NCBI GenBank assembly: GCA_016742215.1
Contig: JACVCC010000002.1
Coordinates: forward strand, 216,001 to 280,000
DNA: 64,000 nucleotides
Source: Brevundimonas sp.
GTDB lineage: Bacteria; Pseudomonadota; Alphaproteobacteria; Caulobacterales; Caulobacteraceae
Reading direction: 5' to 3'
Numbering within the stretch: position 1 is the first letter of the stretch; each line of letters begins with the position of its first letter. Positions 1-8,926 of the stretch are shown here, piece after piece. A program made the position numbers and the translations under genes. Under the pieces are notes generated by a model. The model did no database searches and had not been told where the DNA came from. It worked only from the letters and a program-made list of their open reading frames with translations.

Positions 1-1
1 G

Positions 2-439
2 GGCTCCGGCCGCCAGTGGATGTCGTGGATCGCGCTGGACGACTGCGTGCGCCTGATAGTCCATGCGATAAACGATCCACGCGTCTCCGGCCCGATGAAC
101 GCGACTGCGCCGGAGCCGGTCACCAGCCGCGATTTCAGCTCTGCGCTGGGTCGCGCCCTGAACCGGCCGTCCCTGCTGGCCGCGCCGGCCCTGCCACTGC
201 GGCTCGCCTTGGGCGATTTCGCGGACGAGCTACTGCTGGGCGGCCAGAGAGTTCTGCCCGGACAGGCGCTGGCGACCGGATTCCGCTTCCGGCACCCCGA
301 CATCGACAGCGCCCTTCGCGCCATCGTCGGCGCCCGCCCTCGACGGACCACTGGCGCGGAGACGACCGAACGACTATCTTGGTCCCCGGCGGGTCATGCT
401 GCGGCTCACGTCGAGGACGACATATCCTCCCGGCCTTAA
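2..439 (+). CDS. C-terminal part of TIGR01777-family NAD(P)-binding epimerase (partial)
   Basis: The reading frame is open from the left edge and ends at TAA 437-439, so only the last ~145 residues are present. The visible start, GSGRQWMSWIALDD, matches the conserved segment of TIGR01777 (YfcH-like) short-chain dehydrogenase/epimerases, where G-x-Q-x-x-S-W-I-H/A-x-x-D precedes the substrate-binding half. The following stretch ends in RFRHPDIDSALRAIVG, typical of the family's C-terminal F-x-(F/Y)-x-x-(P/L)-x-L-x-x-A-L element. Members bind NAD(P) through an N-terminal Rossmann fold that lies outside the window, and their substrate is generally unknown. The last ~30 residues (after IVGARP) are not family-like and may be a strain-specific extension. 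Confidence 0.7.
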   Translation, partial: GSGRQWMSWIALDDCVRLIVHAINDPRVSGPMNATAPEPVTSRDFSSALGRALNRPSLLAAPALPLRLALGDFADELLLGGQRVLPGQALATGFRFRHPDIDSALRAIVGARPRRTTGAETTERLSWSPAGHAAAHVEDDISSRP

Positions 440-444
440 TTCAC

Positions 445-565
445 TCGAAGGGATCTGTCCCTGTTTGGGCTCGAGGGCCCGGGCACACGGAGCCCACCTG
501 GCTACCCAGGTCGAGAGGATTGAACAGTTCCTCACGGTCCTCGCGGCGCCGCCACCCTTTTTCTT
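445..565 (+). ncRNA. ssrS: Probable 6S RNA, alphaproteobacterial type
   Basis: The stretch between the epimerase stop and the 5-formyltetrahydrofolate cyclo-ligase gene folds well. GGGCTC at 467-472 can pair with GAGCCC at 490-495, ACCTGG 496-501 pairs with CCAGGT 506-511, and GAGGA/TCCTC arms follow near 513-532. It ends in a GC-rich segment (GCGGCGCCGCC, ~543-553) and a T-rich tract at ~558-565. 6S RNA, the RNA that sequesters sigma-70 RNA polymerase in stationary phase, is classically encoded just upstream of ygfA/5-FCL. The call rests on that position plus a remembered resemblance to alphaproteobacterial 6S RNAs. The ends are approximate and the 5' end could lie further left. Confidence 0.55.
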
Positions 566-617
566 CTTGTGCTATCGCTCGCGACGCGGTCGCTCGCTGC
601 TTGAGCGCGAGTGCATT

Positions 618-662
618 CCTCCCCCTCGGGGGAGGGGGACCATGCAGAGCATGGTGGAGGGG
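618..662. repeat. Palindromic intergenic repeat (REP-like)
   Basis: Two adjacent hairpin-forming palindromes, CCCCCTC-GGGG-GAGGGGG followed by CCATGC-AGA-GCATGG, sit between the putative 6S RNA and the cyclo-ligase gene. Elements of this make-up are scattered between genes in many alphaproteobacterial chromosomes. Only this copy was seen in the window. It lies in the leader of the downstream gene, so it could affect its expression or mRNA stability. Confidence 0.5.
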
Positions 663-719
663 CGGCAGCCTCACGCTGGCCCGATAGCTACCGGCTCTCC
701 AATACGCTACCCCATCCCC

Positions 720-1265
720 ATGACAGACAAGGGCGAGATCCGGGCGAGCATGCGGGCGCAGCGCAAGCGGCTGGCCGGCCTTGACCCCATGGCCGCCTCG
801 CGGCTCGCCGGGCATGTCGAGGCCCTGCCGCCCGGCGATCCGGTCGCCGTTTATCGCGCCATCGGCTCCGAGATCGACATGGACGCCCTGTCGCTGGCGC
901 TGGCCCGACAAGGCCGCACCCTCTGTCTGCCGGTGGTGATCCAGCCCGACGAGGCCATGATCTTCCGCCGCTGGGCACCCGGCGAACCGCTGGAGCCCGA
1001 CGCCATCGGCGTGCCCGCGCCCCTGCCTCTGGCCGAGGTGCTTATCCCCGACCTGATCCTCACGCCGCTGTTGGCCTTCGACGCCGTGGGTGGTCGTCTG
1101 GGGCAGGGCGGCGGCTACTACGACCGCACCTTCGCGGCGCTCCCCGACGCCCTTCGGATCGGCGTCGCCTACGCCGGCCAGCAGGTCGAGGCCCTGTCTC
1201 TGGAACCCCATGACGTTCGTTTGCATGGCGTTCTGACCGAGGTCGGGTATATGGCCGTCCCATGA
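720..1265 (+). CDS. 5-formyltetrahydrofolate cyclo-ligase
   Basis: The 181-residue protein converts 5-formyl-THF to 5,10-methenyl-THF using ATP, recovering folate for one-carbon metabolism. It starts MTDKGEIRASMRAQRKRL, the usual basic N-terminal helix of the family. Around residue 125 it carries GGRLGQGGGYYDRTFA, the nucleotide/phosphate-binding signature. The length is normal for the YgfA family. The open frame continues upstream through the repeat and the putative 6S RNA, but that part is not family-like, so the ATG at 720 is preferred. Its stop overlaps the ATG of the next gene (ATGA at 1262-1265), so the two are probably translationally coupled. Confidence 0.9.
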   Translation: MTDKGEIRASMRAQRKRLAGLDPMAASRLAGHVEALPPGDPVAVYRAIGSEIDMDALSLALARQGRTLCLPVVIQPDEAMIFRRWAPGEPLEPDAIGVPAPLPLAEVLIPDLILTPLLAFDAVGGRLGQGGGYYDRTFAALPDALRIGVAYAGQQVEALSLEPHDVRLHGVLTEVGYMAVP

Positions 1266-2083
1266 GAATAGCGTTCTTCGGCGATGTGGTGGGCAAGTCC
1301 GGCCGCGATGGCCTGTCCGATCACCTGCCCGGCCTCAAGCGCGACCTGAAGCTCGACTTCGTCGTGGTCAACGCAGAGAACGCCGCCGGCGGCTTCGGCA
1401 TCACCGAGCACACGGCCAACGAGCTGTTCATGGCCGGGGCTGACTGCCTGACCCTGGGCAATCACAGCTGGGACCAACGCGAGGCCCTGACCTACATCGT
1501 GCGCGAGCCGCGCCTGATCCGTCCTCTGAACTATCCGCGTCTGATGGATGCGCCGGGCGCCGGGGCCAATCTGTTCGAGACCCAGTCGGGCCGGACCATT
1601 CTCGTCATGAATGTGTTGGGCCGCGTCCACATGGACCCGATGGACGACCCGTTCAGCGCAGTGGAGAAGGAACTGGCCGCCTGCCCGCTGGGCCTCGCCG
1701 CCGACGCCATCATCGTCGACATGCACGCCGAGGCGACCAGCGAGAAGATGGGCATGGGCCATTTCTGCGACGGCCGCGCCTCGCTGGTGGTCGGCACCCA
1801 CACTCACGTCCCGACCGCCGACTGCCAGATCCTGCCGGGCGGCACGGCCTACCAGACCGACGCCGGCGGCTGCTGCGACTACGATTCCGTCATCGGCAAC
1901 GACAAGGAAGAACCCCTGCGGCGCTTCACCACCCGCATCTCGGGCGGCCGTTACACCCCGGCGCACGGTCCGGCGACCATCTGTGGCGTCTATGTCGAGA
2001 CCGACGATCGCACGGGTTTGGCCACCCGCGTCGAGCCGATCCGTGTCGGCGGCCGGCTGAGCCAGGCGGTGCCGGTCGTCTGA
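1262..2083 (+). CDS. YmdB-family metallophosphoesterase (TIGR00282)
   Basis: This 273-residue protein reads MRIAFFGDVVGKSGR at its start, the first metal ligand (Asp8) of the YmdB family. It continues with NAENAAGGFGIT (Glu/Asn ligands), GNHSWDQRE (Asn/His ligands), DMHAEATSEK and GTHTHVPTAD (His ligands). Bacillus YmdB hydrolyses 2',3'-cyclic nucleotides and affects biofilm choice; the cellular role in alphaproteobacteria is unsettled. Its start overlaps the cyclo-ligase stop by four bases, so the two are one transcription unit. That pairing is common in alphaproteobacteria. Confidence 0.9.
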   Translation: MRIAFFGDVVGKSGRDGLSDHLPGLKRDLKLDFVVVNAENAAGGFGITEHTANELFMAGADCLTLGNHSWDQREALTYIVREPRLIRPLNYPRLMDAPGAGANLFETQSGRTILVMNVLGRVHMDPMDDPFSAVEKELAACPLGLAADAIIVDMHAEATSEKMGMGHFCDGRASLVVGTHTHVPTADCQILPGGTAYQTDAGGCCDYDSVIGNDKEEPLRRFTTRISGGRYTPAHGPATICGVYVETDDRTGLATRVEPIRVGGRLSQAVPVV

Positions 2084-2091
2084 GCGATCGC

Positions 2092-2517
2092 CTATTCGGC
2101 GGCCGGCGTCCAGGCCCTCATTTCGGCGATCTCACGCGTCTGGGCGTCGACTACGGCCTGGGCCATGCGGCGGATTTCGGGGTCGCGGCTGTCGCGCAGC
2201 GCGACCTCGGCCATTTCGACCGCACCTTCGTGGTGGGCGATCATCTTGGCGATATAGGCCTGATCGACCGTCTCGCCCGAAGCTGCGGCCATCTTCTCGT
2301 GCATCGACGCTTCAGACGCCGCAAAGGCCCGATCACCCGCGGTCGGCGCGCCCGGCGCAGTGTGAGCGGCATGGGGCGCGCCCGAGACCGCGCCGTCCTT
2401 GACCTGCGCTGCATGATTGGCGGCCGCCGTATCCCGCAGCGCCTGGTTCACCGGATCACCGCCCCCATCACAGGCGGCGAGCAGCAGGCAGGACAAGGCG
2501 ACGATCATCAGGCGCAT
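2092..2517 (-). CDS. DUF305 lipoprotein
   Basis: This 141-residue protein begins with a lipoprotein signal, MRLMIVALSCLLLAAC, with Cys16 as the expected lipidated residue. The mature part holds a DUF305 helical domain: AYIAKMIAHHEGAVEMAE contains the H-H pair typical of the family, followed by DPEIRRMAQAVVDAQ and EIAEMRAW. DUF305 proteins are ferritin-like helical bundles, often linked to metal (copper) handling, but a function is not proven here. It converges on the YmdB gene, with nine bases between stops. Confidence 0.85.
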   Translation of the reverse strand: MRLMIVALSCLLLAACDGGGDPVNQALRDTAAANHAAQVKDGAVSGAPHAAHTAPGAPTAGDRAFAASEASMHEKMAAASGETVDQAYIAKMIAHHEGAVEMAEVALRDSRDPEIRRMAQAVVDAQTREIAEMRAWTPAAE

Positions 2518-2695
2518 GGCGAGCTCCGGTTGGTCCGGGAGCCTAGCACCGACCGGTTACATCGGGGGAGGGGACGTTTTCCCGCACCCGGATGGGTCGT
2601 GCGACGAACGGCGATCTGCACGCGACGAATGCATGGGGCGCGGCCGTAACTGGAGCGTGACGGCTTTCAGGCCGTCCCCCCAAGAGGAGCCCCCC

Positions 2696-3298
2696 ATGAA
2701 ATTTCTTCCCCCCGTTCTGGCGCTGGCCGTCGCGATCTCTGCGCCAGGCCTCGCCGCCGCCCAATCGCGCGGCTTCGGTGACCTCCTGTCCGGCGTGGCG
2801 CGTGACGCGATCGCCGGACGGCGCTCTACCCCGGCCACACCCAACAGCAACGAGCCTGCTCCGCGTACCGAGGCTGCTGCGGCGCATCGCAACGCTCCGG
2901 ACGCCCGTCTGGACCACACGCTCCCTCCGCTTGAAGGCACAATCACTCTCCGCGCCGGCTTCGAGCCGTATCCGCTGACGGTGAGCACGACATCGGGCGG
3001 CGACATCAACGCGGCGCCGATTCTGGGCGGGTCCTGCGCCGGACGGGTCAACAGCGCGCCGAACTACTCATTCACCTATACCGCGGGCACGCCCCTGCTC
3101 TACGTACTCGTCCGGTCACAGGGGGACACAACGCTGGTTGTTCGTAGCCCGAACGGCCACATGGACTGCAGCGATGACTACAGCGGCCACAACCCTGCGC
3201 TCCGCTGGGATGCGCCGCAGACCGGCACCTATCACATCTGGGTCGGCGCGATCGGTGCGCCGGCGCAGGCCAACATCCTGATCACCGAGCGGCAGTAG
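2696..3298 (+). CDS. Secreted protein with pre-peptidase C-terminal-like domain
   Basis: The 200-residue product has a clear Sec signal (MKFLPPVLALAVAISAPGLAAAQ), then a Thr/Pro/Ala-rich linker to about residue 75. The C-terminal beta-rich domain holds YSFTYTAGTPLLYVLVRS, DTTLVVRSPNG, CSDDYSGHNPAL and TGTYHIWVGAIG. This order of motifs (beta strands, Asp-rich calcium-type turn, final G-T-Y-x-I-W-V-G strand) resembles pre-peptidase C-terminal domains and a group of alphaproteobacterial periplasmic proteins. The ATG at 2696 is chosen because AGAGGAG lies just upstream and the signal peptide starts there; a longer frame upstream is not signal-like. No partner or enzyme activity can be read from the sequence. 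Confidence 0.75.
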   Translation: MKFLPPVLALAVAISAPGLAAAQSRGFGDLLSGVARDAIAGRRSTPATPNSNEPAPRTEAAAAHRNAPDARLDHTLPPLEGTITLRAGFEPYPLTVSTTSGGDINAAPILGGSCAGRVNSAPNYSFTYTAGTPLLYVLVRSQGDTTLVVRSPNGHMDCSDDYSGHNPALRWDAPQTGTYHIWVGAIGAPAQANILITERQ

Positions 3299-3307
3299 CG
3301 CCCGGGA

Positions 3308-5506
3308 TCAGCTCGCGAGCCACGAGGGCATCCAGCCCTCGTGCATCTCGCGCAGATGCGCCAGCGGGATGCGGAACAGCTCGCCCGAGGCGAAGTCCGC
3401 CCCCTTGGCGCGCCCCACGACAGAGGCGTGCAGGCCGGCGGCCTGGGCCTTGGCGATGACGTCGGTCGGATCGCTGACCGCTGTCAGGTAGCGGGCCTGA
3501 TCCTCGCCGAACAGGAAGACATGGGCGTGGGTCGCCGAGGTGGCGTCCAGTTCGATGCCGCAGTCCGACGCCAGCGCCAGATCCGCGGCTGCGCCGATCA
3601 GACCGCCGTCCGACAGGTCGTGCACGCAGGTCAGATCGCCGGCCTCGATCAGCTCGCGCACGAAGTCGCCGGTCTTGCGCTCCAGCTTCAGGTCCACCGG
3701 CGGCGGCGCGCCGTCCTCGCGACCCAGCACCTCGCGCAGATAGATGGACGAGCCCAGCTCGCCGTGCGTCTCGCCGATCAGGACCAGCACGTCGCCCTCG
3801 GCCATGCCGCCGAAGCCGGTGACCACGTCGTAATTGGGCAGCAGGCCGACGGCGCCGACGGTCGGCGTCGGCGGGATCGCGACGCCATTGGTCTCGTTGT
3901 AGAGGCTGACGTTGCCGCTCACGACCGGGAAGTCCAGTTCGCGGCAGGCCTCGGCCATGCCGTCGATGGCGCGCACGATCTGACCCATGATCTCCGGGCG
4001 CTGAGGATTGCCGAAATTCAGGTTGTCGGTGATGGCGACCGGACGCGAGCCGACGGCGGTCAGGTTCCGCCAGGCCTCGGCCACCGCCTGTTTACCGCCC
4101 TCATAGGGATCGGCCTGCACATAGCGCGGGGTGCAGTCGCTGGTGACCGCCAGACCTTTGTCGGTGCCGTGCACGCGCACCACGCCGGCGTCCGCGCCGG
4201 TGGCCGAGTCGTGCAGGGTGTCGGCCATCACGTGGCGATCATACTGCTCCCAGATCCAGCGCTTGGACGCCATGTCCGGGCAGCAGAGAACGTTCAGCAC
4301 AGCGTCGGGCCAGCTCTCCGGCGCCGGGACCTCCTTCGGATCGAGGCGCGGCTGCAGCTCCGGCTGGACCCACGGGCGATCGTACATCGGCGCGTCGTCG
4401 AACAGCGGGGCCAGCGGCACATCGCAGACCGTCTCGCCGTGATGCTTCAGAACCAGACGGCCGGTATCGGTGGTCTTGCCGATGACGGCGGCGTCCAGAC
4501 CCCACTTTTTGAAGATGCGCTCGCCGTCCGCCTCGCGGCCCGGCTTCAGGACCGCCAGCATCCGCTCCTGGGATTCCGACAGCATCATCTCATAGGCCGT
4601 CATGCCCTCTTCGCGCTGGGGCACGGCGTTCATGTCCAGTTCGATGCCGACGCCGCCCTTGCCGGCCATCTCGACCGAGGAGGAGGTCAGGCCCGCGGCG
4701 CCCATGTCCTGGATTGCGGCGACCGCGCCCGAGGCCATCAGCTCCAGCGTCGCCTCGATCAGCAGCTTCTCGGCGAACGGATCGCCGACCTGCACGGTCG
4801 GGCGCTTGCTTTCGGACTCATCGTCGAACTCCGCCGACGACATGGTCGCGCCGTGGATGCCATCCCGGCCGGTCTTCGAGCCGAAATAGACGACCGAGAA
4901 GCCCGCCGCCGGCGCGGCCGAGTAGAAGATGGCGTCAGACTTCGCCAGGCCCACGCACATGGCGTTGACCAGGATGTTGCCGTTGTAGCCGGCGTGGAAG
5001 TTGGTCTCGCCCGCCACGGTCGGCACGCCGACGCAGTTGCCGTAGCCGCCGATGCCCGACACGACCCCCGAGACCAGACGCTTCGTTTTCTCGTGCGAGG
5101 GATCGCCGAAGCGCAGGGCGTTCAGCAGGGCCACCGGGCGCGCGCCCATGGTGAAGACGTCGCGCATGATGCCGCCCACGCCGGTCGCCGCGCCCTGGTA
5201 GGGCTCGATGTAGGACGGGTGGTTGTGGCTCTCCATCTTGAAGATGCAGGCGTCGCCGTCGTCGATGTCGATCACGCCGGCGTTCTCGCCCGGCCCGCAG
5301 ATCACGCGATCGCCGGTGGTCGGGAACTTGCCGAGGTGGATCTTCGACGACTTGTACGAGCAGTGCTCGGACCACATCACCGAGAAGACGCCCAGTTCAA
5401 CCTGGTTCGGCTCGCGGCCGAGGCGGTCAAGGACGACCTGATACTCGTTCGGAGCCAGGCCGTATTCGGCGGCCAGTTCGGCCATGGTCTTCTGGGGAGC
5501 GCTCAT
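3308..5506 (-). CDS. purL: Phosphoribosylformylglycinamidine synthase subunit PurL
   Basis: This 732-residue protein is the small-type PurL, the ATP-dependent amidating subunit of FGAM synthase (FGAR + glutamine to FGAM) in purine synthesis. Near the N-terminus is [14 protein letters not shown], followed by [10 protein letters not shown] and [20 protein letters not shown], the catalytic-His and ATP-binding signatures. Later come [11 protein letters not shown] and [10 protein letters not shown] from the two pseudosymmetric halves. The length fits PurL that works with separate PurS and PurQ, and both of those genes are in the window on the same strand. It is the last gene of the dispersed minus-strand pur series. 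Confidence 0.97.
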   Translation of the reverse strand: MSAPQKTMAELAAEYGLAPNEYQVVLDRLGREPNQVELGVFSVMWSEHCSYKSSKIHLGKFPTTGDRVICGPGENAGVIDIDDGDACIFKMESHNHPSYIEPYQGAATGVGGIMRDVFTMGARPVALLNALRFGDPSHEKTKRLVSGVVSGIGGYGNCVGVPTVAGETNFHAGYNGNILVNAMCVGLAKSDAIFYSAAPAAGFSVVYFGSKTGRDGIHGATMSSAEFDDESESKRPTVQVGDPFAEKLLIEATLELMASGAVAAIQDMGAAGLTSSSVEMAGKGGVGIELDMNAVPQREEGMTAYEMMLSESQERMLAVLKPGREADGERIFKKWGLDAAVIGKTTDTGRLVLKHHGETVCDVPLAPLFDDAPMYDRPWVQPELQPRLDPKEVPAPESWPDAVLNVLCCPDMASKRWIWEQYDRHVMADTLHDSATGADAGVVRVHGTDKGLAVTSDCTPRYVQADPYEGGKQAVAEAWRNLTAVGSRPVAITDNLNFGNPQRPEIMGQIVRAIDGMAEACRELDFPVVSGNVSLYNETNGVAIPPTPTVGAVGLLPNYDVVTGFGGMAEGDVLVLIGETHGELGSSIYLREVLGREDGAPPPVDLKLERKTGDFVRELIEAGDLTCVHDLSDGGLIGAAADLALASDCGIELDATSATHAHVFLFGEDQARYLTAVSDPTDVIAKAQAAGLHASVVGRAKGADFASGELFRIPLAHLREMHEGWMPSWLAS

Positions 5507-5561
5507 GGCCGGGCCTCATAGCCGGACTCGGCGCGGAAGGTAAGGACCGGCGGTCGTCTTC

Positions 5562-6365
5562 TCAGGCGCTGATCGGCCTTTCGACACGGCGATGGTAGCG
5601 CAGGCTCAGCAGGAGGGCCCCCGCCAGCACCGCCACGGCCGCCCCGACCGCCACCATGGCCAGCGGCGGATTGCGTTCCTGCTCGGCCACGAAAGCGCCC
5701 GCCAGACCCCACGCGACCGGGATCGACCAGGCCACGGTCCTCAGCGCCGCGCTCATCGCCAGCGTCACCAGTCCGGCGGCCAATATGGCGATCATGGCCC
5801 AGACGGTCGGGGACAGCACGGCAGGCAGGTCGCCGTTGCCGGTCAGCACCGTGATGAGGTTGAGCGGGGAGGCCACCGTCAGCCAGCCGCCGAGCAGCGC
5901 CAGCGGCCAGACCACCATCCACCGGTCCCGATGCTTCAGTGGCAGGGTCCGGATCGTCGTCGCCTCCTGAGCCATCGGGATCATCAGCGCCAGCAGCGCC
6001 ATGAAGATCAGGCCAACCGTCGCGCCCTCCCAGTCCATCGCCGAGGCAATGATCCAGAGTCCGATGCCCAGCAGTGCCAGCGCCGAGGGCCAGCCCAGCC
6101 TGTTGATCAGCCGGCTCTCGCCCGTCGCCGGCAGGGCCTGCCGCACCGCATAGACGATCAAGCCCGCATAGATGAGGCCCCAGATGGCGAAGGCGTAGCC
6201 GGCCACGCGCAGGGTCGCATCGCTGTCGGCTGCAAACTGCTCAGGGGTCTGGCCGATCCTGAAACCCATCTGCGCATAGGCGACGACGACGGACAGGATG
6301 GCGAGCGCCAGGACAACCAGGCGGCGGGTTCTCTGAGCTGATGAGGGACGGACGATTTCGGTCAT
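5562..6365 (-). CDS. Multi-pass membrane protein, possibly TspO/MBR-related
   Basis: The 267-residue product has about eight hydrophobic segments, beginning with LVVLALAILSVVVAYAQMG. The second contains GYAFAIWGLIYAGL, a phrase seen in bacterial proteins annotated as tryptophan-rich sensory (TspO/MBR) or related membrane proteins. Classical TspO has five helices, so this would be a longer relative, and the family call is weak. The ATG at 6365 starts MTEIVRPSSAQRTRR; the frame stays open further upstream only as an antisense shadow of the next gene. It lies 55 bases upstream of purL, but a functional link is not evident. Confidence 0.6.
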   Translation of the reverse strand: MTEIVRPSSAQRTRRLVVLALAILSVVVAYAQMGFRIGQTPEQFAADSDATLRVAGYAFAIWGLIYAGLIVYAVRQALPATGESRLINRLGWPSALALLGIGLWIIASAMDWEGATVGLIFMALLALMIPMAQEATTIRTLPLKHRDRWMVVWPLALLGGWLTVASPLNLITVLTGNGDLPAVLSPTVWAMIAILAAGLVTLAMSAALRTVAWSIPVAWGLAGAFVAEQERNPPLAMVAVGAAVAVLAGALLLSLRYHRRVERPISA

Positions 6366-6443
6366 GCCTGCACTACGTTCCGGAGGGACATTCGGTTCAC
6401 GGCCCCTTGACGTATCCCCCGGGGCGCCCCCCCGATCAGTGTT

Positions 6444-7478
6444 ATGGCGAATGAGCAGGCGGACGTCCTGAAGCAACGCATTGCCGAGGCCGAGCGACAC
6501 CTCGCCGCGAACCCGCACGACATTCCGGCCCTGATCGCCAAGGGCGACGCCCTGACAGGGCTCGGCGACGAGCGAACGGCGACGTCCTTCTACAACCTCG
6601 CACTGCGTGCCGCCGGAGACGGTCGTGGGCTCGGGCCGAACGTGATCGCCGATCTGCGCCGCGTGCAGGCGCGGGCAAGGGAACAGACGCTGCGTTTCGA
6701 GGGGCACCTGACAGACAGCCTGCGGGCCGTCGGATTCGACCCGGACGTCTCCAGCCCGCGCTTCACCCAGTCTCTCGAACTGATGGCCGGTCGCAAGCAG
6801 CTCTATCTGTCCCGGCCCCTGTTCTACCTGTTCCCGGGACTGCCCCAGGTCCAGTTCCAGCCCGCCGACACCCTCCCGTGGATGAAGGATGTCGAGGCCG
6901 CGACCAACGACATCCGCGCCGAACTTGAGGCCCTGCTGATCGAGCCGGAACGGTTTCGCCCGTACGTCGAGAACCGCAAGGACCGGACGAACAGCGACAC
7001 CGCCGGGATGATCGACAATCCCGACTGGAGCGCCCTGTTTCTCTGGAAGGACGGCGTCGAACAGCAGGAGGTCGCACGCCGCTGCCCACGCACCATGGAG
7101 GCGCTGGCCTCTGTGCCCCTGTGCCGGGTGCCGGGCCGCACGCCCTCGATCCTGTTCTCGAAACTCGGCGCTGGCGCGCGCATCCCGCCGCACCACGGCC
7201 TGATCAACGTCCGCCTGATCTGCCACCTGCCCCTGATCGCCCCGCCGGGCAGCCGCTTCCGGGTCGGCAATGATGTACGCGAGTGGAGGGAAGGAGAGGG
7301 CTGGGCTTTCGACGACACCGTCGAGCACGAGGCGCGGAACGACAGCGGTCTGGACCGCACCATACTGATCTTCGACGTGTGGAAACCCGAACTGACCGGC
7401 GAAGAGCGCGACCTCGTCGCCTCGATGTTCGAGGCGATCGACGGCTACGGCAAGACCGGCCCCGCCTGGGGCGTGTGA
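6444..7478 (+). CDS. Aspartyl/asparaginyl beta-hydroxylase-family protein with N-terminal TPR-like helices
   Basis: This 344-residue protein has an N-terminal ~90-residue helical region with TPR spacing (NPHDIPALIAKGDALTGLGD). A C-terminal Asp_Arg_Hydrox double-stranded beta-helix domain follows. In the latter, KLGAGARIPPHHGLINVRL supplies the first iron-binding His, RFRVGNDVREWREGE the strand with the 2-oxoglutarate-binding Arg, and FDDTVEHEARN the second His. The expected reaction is Fe(II)/2-oxoglutarate-dependent hydroxylation of an aspartyl or asparaginyl residue or a lipid, with substrate unknown. It reads away from the neighbouring membrane-protein gene, from a 78-base divergent gap. 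Confidence 0.8.
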   Translation: MANEQADVLKQRIAEAERHLAANPHDIPALIAKGDALTGLGDERTATSFYNLALRAAGDGRGLGPNVIADLRRVQARAREQTLRFEGHLTDSLRAVGFDPDVSSPRFTQSLELMAGRKQLYLSRPLFYLFPGLPQVQFQPADTLPWMKDVEAATNDIRAELEALLIEPERFRPYVENRKDRTNSDTAGMIDNPDWSALFLWKDGVEQQEVARRCPRTMEALASVPLCRVPGRTPSILFSKLGAGARIPPHHGLINVRLICHLPLIAPPGSRFRVGNDVREWREGEGWAFDDTVEHEARNDSGLDRTILIFDVWKPELTGEERDLVASMFEAIDGYGKTGPAWGV

Positions 7479-7536
7479 CTCAGTTCCTGGAAACGATAGT
7501 GGACCTGATCATGCGGTCTCGGCTCCCACCAGGGGC

Positions 7537-8193
7537 TCAGCTTCCGTTGCGCCCCTCTTCTCGGGTGTCGCTGTCGTAAACGATGACCTGAACGGAGCCT
7601 TCATAGGAGAAGGCGCGGCTGCCCGTCACCTCGTGCCCGGTCGTGAAGTTCGCCGTCCCGTAACCGGTATAGACCGCGGTGGTGCTGGTCCCGACGTTGA
7701 TGGAGTCGTAGCGCTGCCCGACTCGGGCCGGGTTCGCCGTGACCAGAACATAGGCGTCGCCTGGCTCGGGTCTGAATTGCACCGAATAGACCGGCCCGCG
7801 GTAGAAATAGTCCTCGGCCGCGAAGGTTCGCCGCACGCCGCCGTCCGCCCCCAGCACCGAGACCGTCGGCGACAGGATGCGCAGGACTTCCAGCACGCCG
7901 CCGACCGACAGCGTCTTGTCGTCGATGTCCGAGGGCAGGGCGTAAAGGGCGTAGGGCGAGCTGGTCGCTCCCGTCTGCAGGCAGCCGCTTTCCGGCCCGA
8001 TGACGGTGGTCACGATATGACCGTTCGTCTCCTTCTTCGGCGTAAGACTGATGGCCGCGGTCAGGTCCGGCGTCGCCGGACAGTCGGCGCGGCTGAACTC
8101 CAGAACGGCCGGTGCAGGCGGAGCGACGGTTGCGCAGGCGGAAGCCAGCGCTCCGCCGGCAGCGACGGCGCCCAGGATAATGTGACGCTTCAT
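7537..8193 (-). CDS. Hypothetical lipoprotein
   Basis: I do not recognise a named family. The 218-residue product starts MKRHIILGAVAAGGALASAC, a lipoprotein signal with lipobox ASAC, and is otherwise soluble and rich in short beta-forming stretches such as YFYRGPVYSVQFRPEPGDAY. The ATG at 8193 is chosen because it begins the signal; the frame extends 12 residues further upstream without a signal-like start. It follows another lipoprotein gene by four bases, so the two are co-transcribed and may sit together in the cell envelope. Confidence 0.7.
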   Translation of the reverse strand: MKRHIILGAVAAGGALASACATVAPPAPAVLEFSRADCPATPDLTAAISLTPKKETNGHIVTTVIGPESGCLQTGATSSPYALYALPSDIDDKTLSVGGVLEVLRILSPTVSVLGADGGVRRTFAAEDYFYRGPVYSVQFRPEPGDAYVLVTANPARVGQRYDSINVGTSTTAVYTGYGTANFTTGHEVTGSRAFSYEGSVQVIVYDSDTREEGRNGS

Positions 8194-8197
8194 GGCT

Positions 8198-8899
8198 CTA
8201 GCGCAGCAACTGGGTCGCGGTGTCCGCAACCTGGTTCAGTGCGTCCTCGATACCGGCCGCGAGGCGGTTCGGATCCGCCAGCAGGGCGCTGCGGTTCTCG
8301 AACGCGAACTCCGGGTTCGGCGCGATCGTGATGATGCCCTGCATCTCGTTGAGCGGGTTGTAGACGATCTGGTTCTCCATCAGCGTCGAGCCGTCCGAGA
8401 CCTTCACCAGCTTCACCTTGGCGCCGACCGCCGGTCGGAAGGGCTGGCCGAACCCGGATGACATGTAGCCGTAGTGCACGATGGCGATGTCGAGGTAGGC
8501 GTCGGTCGCGGCCGGAGCGGTCGGATAGGTCTCAAGCCAGTCATGGCGGCGACGCGGCAGGCCGGGCATGGGCTGGACCGAATAACCCTGGGCGACCAGT
8601 CGGGAGACGATGCGCTCCTCCAGCCTGGTCTCCGCATCGAAGTGGACGCCACGCAGGGCGTCATTCACCGCATCCTGTCGCTCGGCCTGAATGCCGGCAT
8701 CGACGATCGCGCCGATCAGACCGAAGTTCGACCCGACCGAAGCCACCTCATAGGCGATGGCCTTTTCCGGTACGGAGTCGTCCACGATGGCGATGCCGCT
8801 GACCCGCGCGGATGCCCGATCATACGGCGTCGCGACATAGGGTGAGGCGCACGCGCCAAGAGCCAGAGCTGCGACGAGCCCGATGAATTGAATACGCAT
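8198..8899 (-). CDS. Hypothetical lipoprotein (DUF4136-like possible)
   Basis: The 233-residue protein starts MRIQFIGLVAALALGACASP, a type II signal with lipobox LGAC. The mature part includes a motif-poor alpha/beta domain (ETRLEERIVSRLVAQGYSVQ, then TDAYLDIAIVHYGYMSSG and KVKLVKVSDGSTLMENQIV). This order, a helix ending in 'L-x-x-x-G-Y' followed by 'A-D/Y-L-x-(I/V)' strands, is typical of envelope lipoproteins such as DUF4136 or CsgG-like assembly factors, but I cannot assign it. It is the first gene of a two-gene unit with the lipoprotein at 7537-8193. A TTGACA-type promoter can be seen upstream. Confidence 0.7.
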   Translation of the reverse strand: MRIQFIGLVAALALGACASPYVATPYDRASARVSGIAIVDDSVPEKAIAYEVASVGSNFGLIGAIVDAGIQAERQDAVNDALRGVHFDAETRLEERIVSRLVAQGYSVQPMPGLPRRRHDWLETYPTAPAATDAYLDIAIVHYGYMSSGFGQPFRPAVGAKVKLVKVSDGSTLMENQIVYNPLNEMQGIITIAPNPEFAFENRSALLADPNRLAAGIEDALNQVADTATQLLR

Positions 8900-8926
8900 T
8901 GTTGTAGTCCCCCAACTAACCCGAGG

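Noticed and set aside
3341..5521. 726-codon open frame on the strand opposite purL
   Set aside because: It is an antisense shadow caused by GC-rich third positions. The minus strand encodes a full PurL with all motifs, and the plus frame has no recognisable domain and skewed composition.
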